Origin: Sulfurimonas sp. CG01_land_8_20_14_3_00_36_23
GTDB taxonomy: Bacteria > Campylobacterota > Campylobacteria > Campylobacterales > Sulfurimonadaceae
Assembly: GCA_002781365.1 (NCBI GenBank)
Contig: PETN01000053.1
Location: 1 to 32,922, forward strand
DNA length: 32,922 nt
Direction: 5' to 3'
The translations under genes and the position numbers were made by a program. Positions 1 through 8,820 of the stretch are shown here, one piece after another; the first letter of the stretch is position 1; every line of letters begins with the position of its first letter. The notes under the pieces were generated by a model. The model did no database searches and was not told where the DNA came from. It saw nothing but the letters and a program-made list of their open reading frames with translations.

Positions 1-80
1 TGAAAATAAACATAAATTTTAAAATTGATATTTAAATAAATCTAAATAAGTGCCTAAATAACTTGCAAGCATTATAAGAG

Positions 81-86
81 TATAAT
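81..86 (+). promoter_or_regulatory. -10 promoter element, possibly giving a leaderless mRNA
   Basis: A perfect TATAAT ends six bases before the ATG at 93, and no Shine-Dalgarno sequence lies between them. If this is the -10 box, transcription would start at or next to the start codon. Campylobacterota promoters usually have a clear -10 and a weak -35, which fits the AT-rich sequence upstream. The rest of 1-80 shows nothing else recognisable. Confidence 0.5.
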
Positions 87-92
87 CTCGTT

Positions 93-1445
93 ATGAATAT
101 AAAAACACTCAAAAATAAATCTATATTGGTATTTGGTAAAAGTAGAGCATTTAGCTCCGATGAGTTTGCATCTCAGATGCTTTTTCACAAGATTACTGTG
201 GTCAAAGAGTATAACGAAGATGTTGTTTTGATGGTAGATGGCAGGATGATGACTCCAGATGAACAGATATGCAGTGACAGACTCTATGAAGAGAAAAAAG
301 TGAAACTTCTTAGCATGGAAAAACTTGAAGAGGAACTTGCAAAGCATATAGATGCTGACACGCTCTTGATGAGTTTGAAACTCTCTCATGATAAAGAGAG
401 ACTCAAAGGCTTTTTGACAAACTCTATGATAAGTAATGCACTCTTCTTGCGTTTGTTGAAAATCTATGACTGGGGCAAAGAGAACTTTTTTGAGAATGAT
501 GACAACAGAGATGTGACCGCAGCACTCATTGTAAGGTTTTACAAAAACATTGAGAGAAATCATAACGTTCAGTATGCCACGCTTGGATTGATGCACCTTA
601 TCCTTCAGTGCAAAGATGAAGAGATCATTGAAGCAGTTGCTTCGCTTGAACCTCTTCAGAAAAATTTTGAACTTGACTCTTTAGATGCAAATTATAAAAT
701 TGTCACATCCATTGCTACACACTATATCACACCCCAACATGTGCTCGCTTCGCTTGTGAAAAACTCAAACAGCTATGTAAAAACTTTGATTGCTATGCGA
801 ATCGATTGCTCCCCAGAGTTACAAAACGCTCTCTATGAGAGTGGTGAGGAGGAGATTTTAGAAGCACTCTCTTATAACAATAACCTCGATATTAGACTTG
901 TTGAAAAGATGAGTAAAAATATAGTGTATGCAAAAAATATTGCGAAATATATATTTTTGAGTGAAGAGATATTTGATATGCTCAGTAAAAAATATAGAGC
1001 GGAGTTGGCTCTCAATGAATCTCTTACCACGCGAATGCAAAAGTTCCTGATTTCAAATCATGATACAGATACTACTTTAGCACTCTCATTAAACAAGCGA
1101 CTGGTGGATGAGGTTGTTACAGAGTTGTTTAAAGAGAGAAGTGAAGAGGTACAGCATAATCTCTATGCAAACAGCAATACACCTATTGAGAGACTCGAAG
1201 AGGCGTATGCAAATGAAGCCTATCATAAAGACCTCGCATCCAACAAAAACACACCTAGCGCCATCTTAGAAAAACTTGCAGACTCCAAAGATATGAAAGT
1301 TTTAGAGGCCTTAGCAAAAAACAGTGCGACACCTATAGAGATTTTATATCAACTTCAATTGGATGCACGTTTAGAGAGAATTGTAAAAGAGAATGCCTCT
1401 TTTGGCAAACATATACAAGAAAATAACATAGGCTGGGAAGTTTAA
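93..1445 (+). CDS. Repeat protein with possible N-terminal BRCT-like domain and C-terminal LRV-type repeats
   Basis: I do not recognise a named family for the whole 450-residue protein. Residues about 8-85 (from KSILVFGKSRAF) have an alternating strand/helix pattern reminiscent of a BRCT domain; this is a weak inference. The rest is alpha-helical repeats. The last 100 residues show repeated units with asparagine-x-x-threonine-proline followed by a leucine-rich helix (NSNTPIERLEE, NKNTPSAILEKLA, NSATPIEILYQL), typical of leucine-rich repeat variant (LRV) proteins. There is no signal peptide or membrane segment, so it is probably cytosolic. Its stop codon directly abuts the ATG of the MoxR-type ATPase, and a VWA protein follows. 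That suggests a scaffold or substrate adaptor for the ATPase pair. Function is otherwise unknown. Confidence 0.8.
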   Translation: MNIKTLKNKSILVFGKSRAFSSDEFASQMLFHKITVVKEYNEDVVLMVDGRMMTPDEQICSDRLYEEKKVKLLSMEKLEEELAKHIDADTLLMSLKLSHDKERLKGFLTNSMISNALFLRLLKIYDWGKENFFENDDNRDVTAALIVRFYKNIERNHNVQYATLGLMHLILQCKDEEIIEAVASLEPLQKNFELDSLDANYKIVTSIATHYITPQHVLASLVKNSNSYVKTLIAMRIDCSPELQNALYESGEEEILEALSYNNNLDIRLVEKMSKNIVYAKNIAKYIFLSEEIFDMLSKKYRAELALNESLTTRMQKFLISNHDTDTTLALSLNKRLVDEVVTELFKERSEEVQHNLYANSNTPIERLEEAYANEAYHKDLASNKNTPSAILEKLADSKDMKVLEALAKNSATPIEILYQLQLDARLERIVKENASFGKHIQENNIGWEV

Positions 1446-2441
1446 ATGATAGCGTCAAACCTAAGGATAAGTATCACTGCTTTGATAGAGCAAAAAGTGC
1501 CTACTTTTCTTTGGGGTGCGCCTGGGATTGGAAAATCCTCCATTGTCAAACAGATAGCAAAAGAGAAAAAGACAGGTTTTATCGATTTAAGATTGGCACT
1601 TATGGATCCTACAGATTTAAAGGGAATCCCTTTTTATGATAAAGAGTCGCACACCGCACTCTGGGCACCTCCTGCATTTCTGCCAAGTCAAGGGGAGGGG
1701 ATTCTCTTTTTAGATGAACTCAACTCCGCACCGCCAAGTGTTCAAGCCTCTGCGTATCAACTTATCTTAGACCGCAGAGTTGGAGAGTATGAACTCCCCT
1801 CAGGCTGGGCAATAGTTGCCGCTGGAAACAGAGAAGGAGATCGTGGTGTTACCTACCGAATGCCAAGTCCGCTTGCAAATAGATTTGTTCACTTTGAGAT
1901 GGAAGTGGATGTGGATGATTGGCGATTTTGGGCGTATGAAAAAGAGTTAGATACAAGAATCATCGCCTATATTAGTTATAAAAATGAGCACCTCTTTACC
2001 TTTGATGCAAAGAGTGATGTTAAAAGTTTTGCAACTCCAAGAAGTTGGGAGTATGTCGATAGTATTCTCAAGAGTTCTCTTAAAGAAGAACTCCTTTTAG
2101 ATTGTCTCTCAGGAGCTATTGGACGGGATGTCTCAGTAGGCTTTTTAAGCTTTTGCAAAGTGATGCATAAACTTCCCGATATACAAAATATCTTGGCATC
2201 TGGAAAGGGCGAGCAGAGTGATGAGGTCGATGTTCTTTATGCACTCAGTACAGGTCTTGTCAGCGCGCTTTTAAAAGAGTACACACTAGAGAGACTTGAA
2301 AATCTCCTCCTTTACACTTTAGAGATGCGAAGTGAATTTGCTGTGATGGTTGTTCAAGACCTCCAAAGAAATGGGGTGAACATGCAATCCTCCCAAGCCT
2401 TTAAAAAATGGGTAGAAAAGTTCGCCTACCTTTTGGCGTAA
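1446..2441 (+). CDS. MoxR-type AAA+ ATPase
   Basis: A 331-residue AAA+ ATPase of the MoxR/RavA-like group. Walker A is GAPGIGKS at residues 24-31 and Walker B is ILFLDE at 86-91. They are followed by a sensor-1 type AAGNREGD segment and an arginine-bearing MPSPLANRF stretch. MoxR ATPases usually act as chaperones that insert cofactors or remodel complexes together with a VWA-domain partner, and exactly such a gene follows seven bases downstream. Its ATG comes immediately after the stop codon of the upstream repeat protein, so translation is probably coupled. The client of this system cannot be read from the sequence. Confidence 0.9.
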   Translation: MIASNLRISITALIEQKVPTFLWGAPGIGKSSIVKQIAKEKKTGFIDLRLALMDPTDLKGIPFYDKESHTALWAPPAFLPSQGEGILFLDELNSAPPSVQASAYQLILDRRVGEYELPSGWAIVAAGNREGDRGVTYRMPSPLANRFVHFEMEVDVDDWRFWAYEKELDTRIIAYISYKNEHLFTFDAKSDVKSFATPRSWEYVDSILKSSLKEELLLDCLSGAIGRDVSVGFLSFCKVMHKLPDIQNILASGKGEQSDEVDVLYALSTGLVSALLKEYTLERLENLLLYTLEMRSEFAVMVVQDLQRNGVNMQSSQAFKKWVEKFAYLLA

Positions 2442-2451
2442 TTTCCACATG
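2442..2451. repeat. Degenerate copy of the repeated word
   Basis: TTTCCACATG followed by TGCC; it contains the palindrome CACATGTG, as if two facing copies overlapped. The annotated ATG of the VWA gene is inside it. Confidence 0.5.
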
Positions 2452-3648
2452 TGCCCGAACGAAGTGACAAATGCCCTTGGGGTGCCAAAGTTAGAGAACA
2501 AAATCTCTCAGGCAAAAGCCAAACTTTTAGTAGAGTACCCTTACTTTGGAACGATTGCGTCCAAGTTGGAGTTTGTTTTAAATGAGGATATCCAAGCCTT
2601 TAAAAGTGATGGCAAAACAGTAGAATATAGCAGTGACTTTTTGCAAAAAGTGGAACTTGGTGCGTTAGAGTTTGTTCTAGCAAATGGAGCGATGCACGCC
2701 TCTTTGGCACATGAAAACAGAAAAAATGGCAGAAGCGGTTGGCTTTGGCAGTTGGCCACAGACTATGCAGTCAATGATATGCTTGTTGAAAATGGGATGC
2801 AGAGACCTGATGAAGCAAGCTACTCAAAAAGATTTAGCGGTTTGTATGCCGAAGAGATTTATGCTGAGTTAAAAGAGGATATTCTTCGTGATGAGTTAGA
2901 GTATGAAGCGGAGGATGTGAATGATGTTCAAGAGAGTGAGCAAAAGAGTGAGCAAAAGAGTGAGCAAAAGAGTGATAACGCGAACTCTGAGCAGGAGCAA
3001 GGGGAGCGACTTTTAGAAGAGCAGCTTTTTGAAGAGTTCACGAAAAGCATTTTAGACGCAGAAGAGAAAAGAGGCGAACTTCCACATGCCATAGAACGTT
3101 TTTTTAAGCTGAAGAGGTCTGGAAAAATCGATTGGCGAGAAGAGCTAAAAGTTGCCCTAGATAAGTTTCATAAAGATGATTATCTGCTTATCCCACCCAA
3201 TAAAAAGTTTTTACATCTTGGAATCTACTTACCCTCTTGTGTGAGCAACAGATTTAAGTTGGTCATCGCTATTGACACTTCAGGTTCGGTGGATGAGAAA
3301 CTTCTTAATGCTTTTTTGGGTGAAATAAATTTTCTGATGAGCCTTATGGGAAACTATCAGATAGACCTACTTGTGTGCGATGAGAAGATACATACACACA
3401 GGACTTTTTACAGCGGAGATAGTTTAGAGTATAGAGTTGAAGGGGGTGGGGCTACTGACTTTAAACCTGTTTTTGAGTTTATAGACAAAGAGTTAGAAGA
3501 TACAAAACTTCTTCTCTACTTTACAGACCTCCAAGGAGCATTTCCACATGCCAATCCCTCGTATGATGTAAAGTGGGTAAGCCCCATAAAAGGGGATGTT
3601 CCTTTTGGGGAAATTATTCTTTTAGAAGAAGAGATAGCTAGTTGCTAA
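2449..3648 (+). CDS. VWA-like protein with degenerate metallopeptidase-like N-domain (DUF2201 type)
   Basis: A 399-residue partner of the MoxR ATPase. The N-terminal half resembles the putative metallopeptidase domain of DUF2201 proteins: MHASLAHE (residues 82-89) followed by WQLATDYAVND, without a full HExxH zinc motif. An acidic linker holds SEQK repeats encoded by three exact 12-bp units (2938-2973). The C-terminal domain is a von Willebrand A fold with the metal-binding motif DTSGSVD at residues 276-282. The start is uncertain. ATG 2449 lies inside a TTTCCACATG sequence with no visible Shine-Dalgarno; GTG 2482 is an alternative giving MPKLENKIS. The gene carries two exact copies of the window's repeated CCACATGC word and overlaps the convergent GGDEF gene by 11 bp. 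Confidence 0.85.
   Translation: MCPNEVTNALGVPKLENKISQAKAKLLVEYPYFGTIASKLEFVLNEDIQAFKSDGKTVEYSSDFLQKVELGALEFVLANGAMHASLAHENRKNGRSGWLWQLATDYAVNDMLVENGMQRPDEASYSKRFSGLYAEEIYAELKEDILRDELEYEAEDVNDVQESEQKSEQKSEQKSDNANSEQEQGERLLEEQLFEEFTKSILDAEEKRGELPHAIERFFKLKRSGKIDWREELKVALDKFHKDDYLLIPPNKKFLHLGIYLPSCVSNRFKLVIAIDTSGSVDEKLLNAFLGEINFLMSLMGNYQIDLLVCDEKIHTHRTFYSGDSLEYRVEGGGATDFKPVFEFIDKELEDTKLLLYFTDLQGAFPHANPSYDVKWVSPIKGDVPFGEIILLEEEIASC
2938..2973 (+). repeat. Three tandem copies of a 12-bp unit
   Basis: GAGCAAAAGAGT occurs three times head to tail, in frame, encoding EQKS units in the acidic linker of the VWA protein. Copy number could change by slippage without breaking the frame. Confidence 0.9.
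3080..3090 (+). repeat. CCACATGC word, coding
   Basis: TTCCACATGCC in the VWA gene, read in frame as LPHA. Confidence 0.9.
3542..3552 (+). repeat. CCACATGC word, coding
   Basis: TTCCACATGCC near the end of the VWA gene, read as FPHA. Confidence 0.9.
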
Positions 3649-4882
3649 TGAGTCTATTCTTCCCCTCTTGCTTAGCGTTATAGAGCATCATATCCGTTTG
3701 GTTGAGAGTCTCTTCAAATGAATTTTCATGATGAACAGATAAGCCGATAGAGATAGTAAACTTCATCTCTTCTCCTTTATCTGACAAGATAACGCTCTTT
3801 TGTGCTTTCTCTCTTAACATCTCTAAAGTGTTGATAGCGTCTGTCTGGGAAGCGTTTTTTAACAAAAGAGAAAACTCTTCCTCACCAAAACGCGAAATGA
3901 GATCATATTCACTACAATTTGCTCTTAAAATATCGGCGAGATAAATGACAATTTTGTCTCCATTTTCTTGACCATAGGTCTCATTGATGCTCTTTAAATC
4001 GTCTATGTTTATCATAGCTACACCAAAGCTTTCGCCCTCTGCTTGCGCGGTTGTAAAGTAAGGCTGGGCATTTTTGTAAAAATATTTGCGGTTATAAAGC
4101 CCTGTTAAAAAGTCTCTATTTGCATGTTTTGTGATGATGTGAATATTTTCCAATGCCTCTATGGAGTTGTTTACACGGCATGAAAACTCCTCTTTAGAGA
4201 AAGGCTTTTTGATGTAATCGTTTGCCCCCTGTTTGAGAAACAGTGCAGTGATTTGCTCATCTTCATTTCCAGAAACTGCGATGATGTTCATCTCACTTTT
4301 GCTATAGAGTTTTCGGATTTCATTTGTCAGTTGTAGACCATCCATGACTGGCATATTGTAGTCAGTAAGAACTAGACTTATATCAGGGTGGGTTTTTATC
4401 ATCCCGACTGCCTCTTCCCCATGGGCTACTGTGATGACATTGAAAAAGAGATTCTCTAACATGCTCTTCATCTGTTTTCGAATCACCATAGAGTCATCCA
4501 CAACCAAAACTTTGTGCTCCTGATTTTTTTGCAATCTTTTGATAGTGTGCACAATATAGTTAATATCATCCACGCCCCCTTTGGTGACATAGTCGATGAT
4601 ATTTTTTTTCATCACACTCTCGCGAAAGCTTTTGTCTATGTTTGCACTTAGTATAATAATGCGGCTCTCTTTCTTTAAAAGATAATCTACAATCTCGCCA
4701 TTTGGTGCATCGGGTAAATTAAGGTCTGTTAAAACAAGAAAATACTCAGACTTGTGCAAAAAGAGTTTTGCTTCTGAGAGTTGGTAGGCTACATCGACCT
4801 CTAATCCTAGCTCAGTTTGGATTTTTTTTGCAATTAATTTGGCTAATGTTTTGTTATCTTCAATCACTAAAATTTTTTTCAT
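3638..4882 (-). CDS. Response regulator with two receiver domains and a degenerate GGDEF domain
   Basis: A 414-residue cytosolic signalling protein. Receiver 1 (about residues 1-118) has the acidic pair ED at 8-9 and the expected phospho-acceptor Asp53 in LTDLNLPDA. Receiver 2 (about 124-240) has VVDDS, LTDYNMPVMDG and the switch lysine in IKKPF. The GGDEF domain (about 250-414) starts with DFLTGLYNRKYFY, a classic opening. Its active-site signature reads RFGEEEF (residues 331-337), so the second glycine of GG(D/E)EF is replaced by glutamate. The RxxD inhibitory site upstream is absent (SEYD). It may therefore be a weak or inactive cyclase, or a GTP/c-di-GMP-binding regulator. No kinase gene is adjacent. 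The last 11 bp overlap the convergent VWA gene. Confidence 0.88.
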   Translation of the reverse strand: MKKILVIEDNKTLAKLIAKKIQTELGLEVDVAYQLSEAKLFLHKSEYFLVLTDLNLPDAPNGEIVDYLLKKESRIIILSANIDKSFRESVMKKNIIDYVTKGGVDDINYIVHTIKRLQKNQEHKVLVVDDSMVIRKQMKSMLENLFFNVITVAHGEEAVGMIKTHPDISLVLTDYNMPVMDGLQLTNEIRKLYSKSEMNIIAVSGNEDEQITALFLKQGANDYIKKPFSKEEFSCRVNNSIEALENIHIITKHANRDFLTGLYNRKYFYKNAQPYFTTAQAEGESFGVAMINIDDLKSINETYGQENGDKIVIYLADILRANCSEYDLISRFGEEEFSLLLKNASQTDAINTLEMLREKAQKSVILSDKGEEMKFTISIGLSVHHENSFEETLNQTDMMLYNAKQEGKNRLISN

Positions 4883-4968
4883 ACGTCACGGTTCCTAAAT
4901 AGCTAATTCTTGAGTGGTAGTTTACTGTTTTTATCTTTATTTATAAATATTAAAGATACTATTTTTTT

Positions 4969-6237
4969 ATGAATTATATAAATAGCACGATAGAGAGATT
5001 AAAACAAAAACAGAACGTTTTTTTAACTGGCGGTGCTGGTGTTGGAAAAACGACCATTACAAAAGAGGTCATTAAAGCGTATGAAGAGGATGCAAAAAAA
5101 GTTGCAAAACTTGCTTCAACAGGAATGGCAGCTGCTCTGATTGGCGGGCAGACGATTCACAGTTTTTTAGATTTAGGCATAGCTTCCAACAGAGATGAGT
5201 TAGAGCGTAATGCAAAACTAGAGATCAGTAAAAAAGTCAAAAAAATTATCCATAGTATGGATTTAGTTGTTATAGATGAAATCTCTATGGTAAGTGACAC
5301 ACTCCTAGATATGATAAAACTCAGACTTCATCAGGCGGACTTTAAAGGCTCGCTGCTTTTTGTTGGTGATTTTTTACAACTTCCTCCTGTTGTACGCGGC
5401 TATGCTGAGGTAAACTTCGCTTTTGAGTCGCATGCATGGCAAGATTTTGCATTTGAGACGATAGAGTTAACACATATCTATAGAACAGATGATCAAGCAT
5501 TCATAGAGCTTATAAATAGTGTCCGTTTTGGTCATATAGATGAAGAGATTCATAACCATTTAAATAGATTTATCAAACCTCTTCCTAATGATTTTCGAGA
5601 GTTTACATTTCTCTTTGGAAAAAATGAGACTGCTTCAAGGCACAACAAGGCACAACTCGCTTTTATAGAGAATGAACTCTTCATCAAAGAGGCGCAAATT
5701 ATCAAGCACAATCAAAGTGCCAAAGATATTGAAATCCAAAGATTTATGAATGATGCAAGAATAGAGCGAGAGTTAGAGCTTAAAGTAGGTGTTCCTGTCC
5801 TTTTTTCGAGGAACTCTTGGAACTACTTTAACGGAGAGAGAGGTGTTGTTGTCAACTTAGATAGCAATTTTGTCTATGTTCAAAAGAGTGATGGTAAGGT
5901 TGTAAAACTCGAAGCGGTTGCCCAAAGTAAAAATATGTGGAAAGAGCAGACAATAGAGGGTAAAAAGGAGATGCTAGAAGAGTCTGTTTTTACTATTTAC
6001 CAGTTTCCGATTAAACTCGCTTTTGCAATTACGATTCATAAATCACAAGGGATGAGTATAGAGGATTTGATTATAGAGACAAATGAGATTTTTGCACCCT
6101 CTCAATTTTATGTGGCACTCTCACGTAGTTCAAATCCTACAAGATTGAATCTAATCGCACCAAAGCGTCAATGGTATGAGCTTGCATTTGTAAATAAAAA
6201 GGCTTTAGATTTTGTTCAAAGAGGTTCGCAGAGTTGA
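4969..6237 (+). CDS. Pif1/RecD-like superfamily 1 DNA helicase
   Basis: A 422-residue helicase. Motifs in order: Walker A GGAGVGKT (residues 21-28), a TGMAAALIGGQTIHSF segment typical of Pif1, motif II DEISM (from residue 103), motif III GDFLQLPPV (from 133), motif V IHKSQGMS and motif VI YVALSRS near the C terminus. Pif1/RecD2-like enzymes unwind DNA 5' to 3' and help with replication through structures and with recombination. It is short and lacks accessory domains. The start codon follows a run of T with no Shine-Dalgarno, and a GATACT sequence eight bases upstream could be a -10 box. A hairpin made from two inverted CCACATGC words follows the stop. Confidence 0.9.
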   Translation: MNYINSTIERLKQKQNVFLTGGAGVGKTTITKEVIKAYEEDAKKVAKLASTGMAAALIGGQTIHSFLDLGIASNRDELERNAKLEISKKVKKIIHSMDLVVIDEISMVSDTLLDMIKLRLHQADFKGSLLFVGDFLQLPPVVRGYAEVNFAFESHAWQDFAFETIELTHIYRTDDQAFIELINSVRFGHIDEEIHNHLNRFIKPLPNDFREFTFLFGKNETASRHNKAQLAFIENELFIKEAQIIKHNQSAKDIEIQRFMNDARIERELELKVGVPVLFSRNSWNYFNGERGVVVNLDSNFVYVQKSDGKVVKLEAVAQSKNMWKEQTIEGKKEMLEESVFTIYQFPIKLAFAITIHKSQGMSIEDLIIETNEIFAPSQFYVALSRSSNPTRLNLIAPKRQWYELAFVNKKALDFVQRGSQS

Positions 6238-6239
6238 GA

Positions 6240-6267
6240 TTTCCACATGCACCTTGGCATGTGGAAA
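6240..6267. terminator. Hairpin from an inverted pair of the repeated word, between convergent genes
   Basis: TTTCCACATGC (6240-6250) and GCATGTGGAAA (6257-6267) are perfect 11-bp inverted arms around a 6-base loop. The hairpin sits 2 bp after the helicase stop and 20 bp before the peroxiredoxin stop on the other strand, so it could end transcription both ways. There is no T-run after it. Each arm is a copy of the window-wide CCACATGC word. Confidence 0.6.
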
Positions 6268-6286
6268 AGAGTTTAAAAAGAGAGCG

Positions 6287-6883
6287 TTACAGTTCAGCCT
6301 CATGCGCAGCTAAATACTCAGCAACACCTTCAGTTGTAGCTTTCATACCTTCATCACCTTTTACCCAACCAGCAGGACATACTTCGCCATGCTCATCTGT
6401 AAATTGCATTGTATCTACCATTCTTAACATCTCATCAATGTTACGACCAAGTGGTAAATCATTTACAACTGCATGACGAACAGTTCCTTTTGCATCAATT
6501 AAAAATGAACCACGAAGTGCAACAGCACCACCAAAAAGTACATCGTAATCTTTAGAAATTTGTTTTGTAAGGTCCGCTACAAGAGGGTAACCAACACGAC
6601 CAATACCACCTTTATTGATAGGAGTTTCTCTCCAAGCAAAGTGAGAAAATTGGCTATCAACAGAGATACCGATAACATTTACTCCACGCTCTTTAAAGTC
6701 AGGAAGTCTGTGGTCGAAAGCGATAAGCTCTGATGGGCATACAAAAGTAAAATCTAATGGATAGAAGAAGATTACTGTACCTTTTTCACCAAAATTTTCT
6801 GATAATTTAAAATCTTCAACGATTGAACCGTCACCTAAAACTGCTGTTGCAATAAAATCTGGAGCTGGGTTTGTTACTAGCAT
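6287..6883 (-). CDS. Typical 2-Cys peroxiredoxin (Prx1/AhpC family)
   Basis: A 198-residue thiol peroxidase that reduces hydrogen peroxide and organic hydroperoxides in the cytosol. The peroxidatic cysteine is Cys49 in DFTFVCPSE, and the resolving cysteine is Cys169 in EVCPAGW. A GGIG loop and a C-terminal YL resemble the GGLG/YF pair of hyperoxidation-sensitive members. The start ATG has AAGGAA seven bases upstream. No AhpF or thioredoxin reductase gene is adjacent. The upstream region shared with metK holds an AT-rich palindrome that could be a Fur/PerR-type operator, which would fit an oxidative-stress gene. Length is normal for the family. Confidence 0.95.
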   Translation of the reverse strand: MLVTNPAPDFIATAVLGDGSIVEDFKLSENFGEKGTVIFFYPLDFTFVCPSELIAFDHRLPDFKERGVNVIGISVDSQFSHFAWRETPINKGGIGRVGYPLVADLTKQISKDYDVLFGGAVALRGSFLIDAKGTVRHAVVNDLPLGRNIDEMLRMVDTMQFTDEHGEVCPAGWVKGDEGMKATTEGVAEYLAAHEAEL

Positions 6884-6970
6884 TATTATTTCCTTGTGTT
6901 TTTATGGGAGTAGTTTAACTAAAAAATATTAATAAGACTTAGTTGATAATAAGTAATGAAATTATTTAAG

Positions 6971-6983
6971 GATAATTATTATC
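6971..6983. promoter_or_regulatory. Possible Fur/PerR-family operator between prx and metK
   Basis: GATAATTATTATC is a perfect palindrome, and another GATAAT stands 26 bases to the left (6945-6950). This resembles the repeated GATAAT units of Fur boxes and the AT-rich PerR box. It lies about 90 bp upstream of the peroxiredoxin start. The region is very AT-rich, so chance palindromes are a real risk. Confidence 0.35.
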
Positions 6984-7035
6984 TTTTAGTTCTTAATAGT
7001 TTCATAATTAAAAATAACTATTTAGCTTTCTTTGG

Positions 7036-7041
7036 TATAAT
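7036..7041 (+). promoter_or_regulatory. -10 element of the metK promoter
   Basis: TATAAT preceded by TTGG. Transcription from here would give a leader of roughly 40 bases to the metK ATG, with AAGGAAAA acting as ribosome binding site. No conserved -35 is evident, as is usual in this phylum. Confidence 0.6.
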
Positions 7042-7088
7042 TTCGTCGTTTTATGGAGCTTGACTCTATAACTCAATAAGGAAAATCG

Positions 7089-8246
7089 ATGACTAAAGAG
7101 TACATTTTTACTTCAGAGTCTGTAACAGAAGGGCACCCTGATAAGATGGCAGATCAAATCAGTGATGCAATTCTGGATTATATTATTGAAAATGATAAAA
7201 ATGCTAGAGTGGCATGTGAAACTCTAGTATCTAATGGTTTTTGTGTAATCGCAGGCGAACTGAAGACTACGGCGTATGCCCCAATGCAAGAGATTGCGAG
7301 AAAGGTTATTCAGGAGATAGGTTATACAGACGCAAACTATGGCTTTGACTATAGAGCAGCTGCTGTTTTAAATGGTATAGGGGAACAATCTCCTGATATT
7401 AATCAAGGTGTTGATCAAGCGGATGGAGAAATCGGTGCTGGAGATCAAGGTTTGATGTTTGGTTATGCTTGCCGTGAGACAGATGTTTTGATGCCACTTC
7501 CAATTTACTTGGCACATCGTTTAACGCATAGACTTGCAGTTGTCAGAAAAGAGGGAATTGTTCCATACCTTCGCCCAGATGGAAAAGCACAAATTAGTGT
7601 TAAGTATGTTGGAGATAAACCAGTTTCAGTTGAAACTGTAGTAATCTCAACACAGCATGCACCTGATGTTTCTCAAGAGCAGATTCATAAAGATATGATT
7701 AATGAAGTGATTAAACACGTAATTCCTGCAGAGATGATGAGTGAGAGTACAGTTTTTCACATCAATCCTACAGGTAAGTTTGTAATTGGCGGACCGCAAG
7801 GTGATGCAGGTTTGACAGGCAGAAAAATCATAGTAGATACTTACGGTGGTTCATGTCCTCACGGCGGTGGTGCATTCTCAGGAAAAGATCCAACCAAGGT
7901 GGATAGAAGTGCTGCGTATGCCGCTCGTTGGGTTGCTAAAAACCTTGTAGCTTCTGGCGCATGTGATAGAGCTACGATACAAGTTGCTTATGCAATTGGT
8001 GTCGTACAACCAGTATCTATTATGGTAGATACACATGGAACAGGTAAAGTAGAAGAGAGCAAGATAGAAGCATGTGTAAAAGAGCTTTTTGACCTCTCTC
8101 CTAAAGGGATTATAGAATCACTTGATTTACTCCGCCCTATTTATAGAAAAACAGCAGCTTATGGACACTTCGGTCGAGAAGATGAAGGGTTTGGCTGGGA
8201 AAAAACTGATAGAGTAGATGAGATTAAAAAATATCTAGCTCTTTAA
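7089..8246 (+). CDS. metK: S-adenosylmethionine synthetase
   Basis: A 385-residue methionine adenosyltransferase that makes S-adenosylmethionine from methionine and ATP in the cytosol. Seen directly: [20 protein letters not shown] at the N terminus with the ATP-binding histidine, [12 protein letters not shown] in the middle, and the glycine-rich [19 protein letters not shown] near the C-terminal third, all family hallmarks. Length is standard. The gene stands alone with its own promoter and a following hairpin terminator, so it is probably monocistronic. Confidence 0.98.
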   Translation: MTKEYIFTSESVTEGHPDKMADQISDAILDYIIENDKNARVACETLVSNGFCVIAGELKTTAYAPMQEIARKVIQEIGYTDANYGFDYRAAAVLNGIGEQSPDINQGVDQADGEIGAGDQGLMFGYACRETDVLMPLPIYLAHRLTHRLAVVRKEGIVPYLRPDGKAQISVKYVGDKPVSVETVVISTQHAPDVSQEQIHKDMINEVIKHVIPAEMMSESTVFHINPTGKFVIGGPQGDAGLTGRKIIVDTYGGSCPHGGGAFSGKDPTKVDRSAAYAARWVAKNLVASGACDRATIQVAYAIGVVQPVSIMVDTHGTGKVEESKIEACVKELFDLSPKGIIESLDLLRPIYRKTAAYGHFGREDEGFGWEKTDRVDEIKKYLAL

Positions 8247-8263
8247 GTTCTAATTCTCTCTAA

Positions 8264-8294
8264 AATATATGACGATTTTTCTTCGTCGTATATT
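8264..8294 (+). terminator. metK terminator hairpin
   Basis: Arms AATATATGACGA (8264-8275) and TCGTCGTATATT (8283-8294) pair over 12 bp with one G-U pair around a T-rich loop. The hairpin starts 18 bases after the metK stop. Confidence 0.65.
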
Positions 8295-8409
8295 TAAAAA
8301 ATCTTACCTTATTATAAAATTTACTTATAATCTTTTATCATAATGTTACTATCCTTCTATCTTTGTAATTTTAACAGAGATATTTTAGGTATCTTTAAAA
8401 TTCTTCTGT

Positions 8410-8415
8410 TATAGT
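8410..8415 (+). promoter_or_regulatory. -10 element of the ferredoxin promoter
   Basis: TATAGT lies about 30 bases upstream of the ferredoxin ATG, followed by TAGGAG as ribosome binding site. The stretch 8295-8409 is AT-rich and shows nothing else recognisable. Confidence 0.4.
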
Positions 8416-8446
8416 TACTCAAATAAAAAATATAGGAGATCGTAAA

Positions 8447-8806
8447 ATGGCAGTATTAATTAATGACACATGTATCAATTGTGGTGCATGTATAGAAGAG
8501 TGTCCAGTAGAAGCAATTGTAGATGAGGATGATAACCCAACGGGTACAGAGAGTTACTATGTATATCCAGATAAATGTGTAGAGTGTGTTGATCACCATG
8601 ATGAGCCTGCTTGTGCTACTGCATGTCCAACAGAGGGCTGTATAACTTGGGATATGCCATTTACTTCTGATTTTAAAGATCACTTTAATGGCGCTAACTA
8701 TATCGACGGTAAAAACTACGTAATGGATGATGCTGATGCTGAACAGCCATTCATTAGCAGTGTAAGCGATGATGCTCGTAAAAATCGCGAAAACGTTATC
8801 GACTAA
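8447..8806 (+). CDS. 2[4Fe-4S] ferredoxin (Alvin/extended type)
   Basis: A 119-residue ferredoxin. The first cluster motif is CINCGACIEECP. The second is CVECVDHHDEPACATACP, with an eight-residue insertion between its second and third cysteines, characteristic of Allochromatium-type ferredoxins. Such proteins carry low-potential electrons. In reductive-TCA bacteria the likely partners are pyruvate and 2-oxoglutarate ferredoxin oxidoreductases, which is an inference supported by aclBA elsewhere in the window. The C-terminal 45 residues, after WDMPF, form an extension without cysteines. The gene has its own promoter and a long following hairpin. Confidence 0.93.
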   Translation: MAVLINDTCINCGACIEECPVEAIVDEDDNPTGTESYYVYPDKCVECVDHHDEPACATACPTEGCITWDMPFTSDFKDHFNGANYIDGKNYVMDDADAEQPFISSVSDDARKNRENVID

Positions 8807-8820
8807 TTAAAAAATTATAT

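Noticed and set aside
2938-2973. Tandem 12-bp units as a possible CRISPR or intergenic repeat
   Set aside because: Units are adjacent with no spacers and encode an in-frame EQKS linker.
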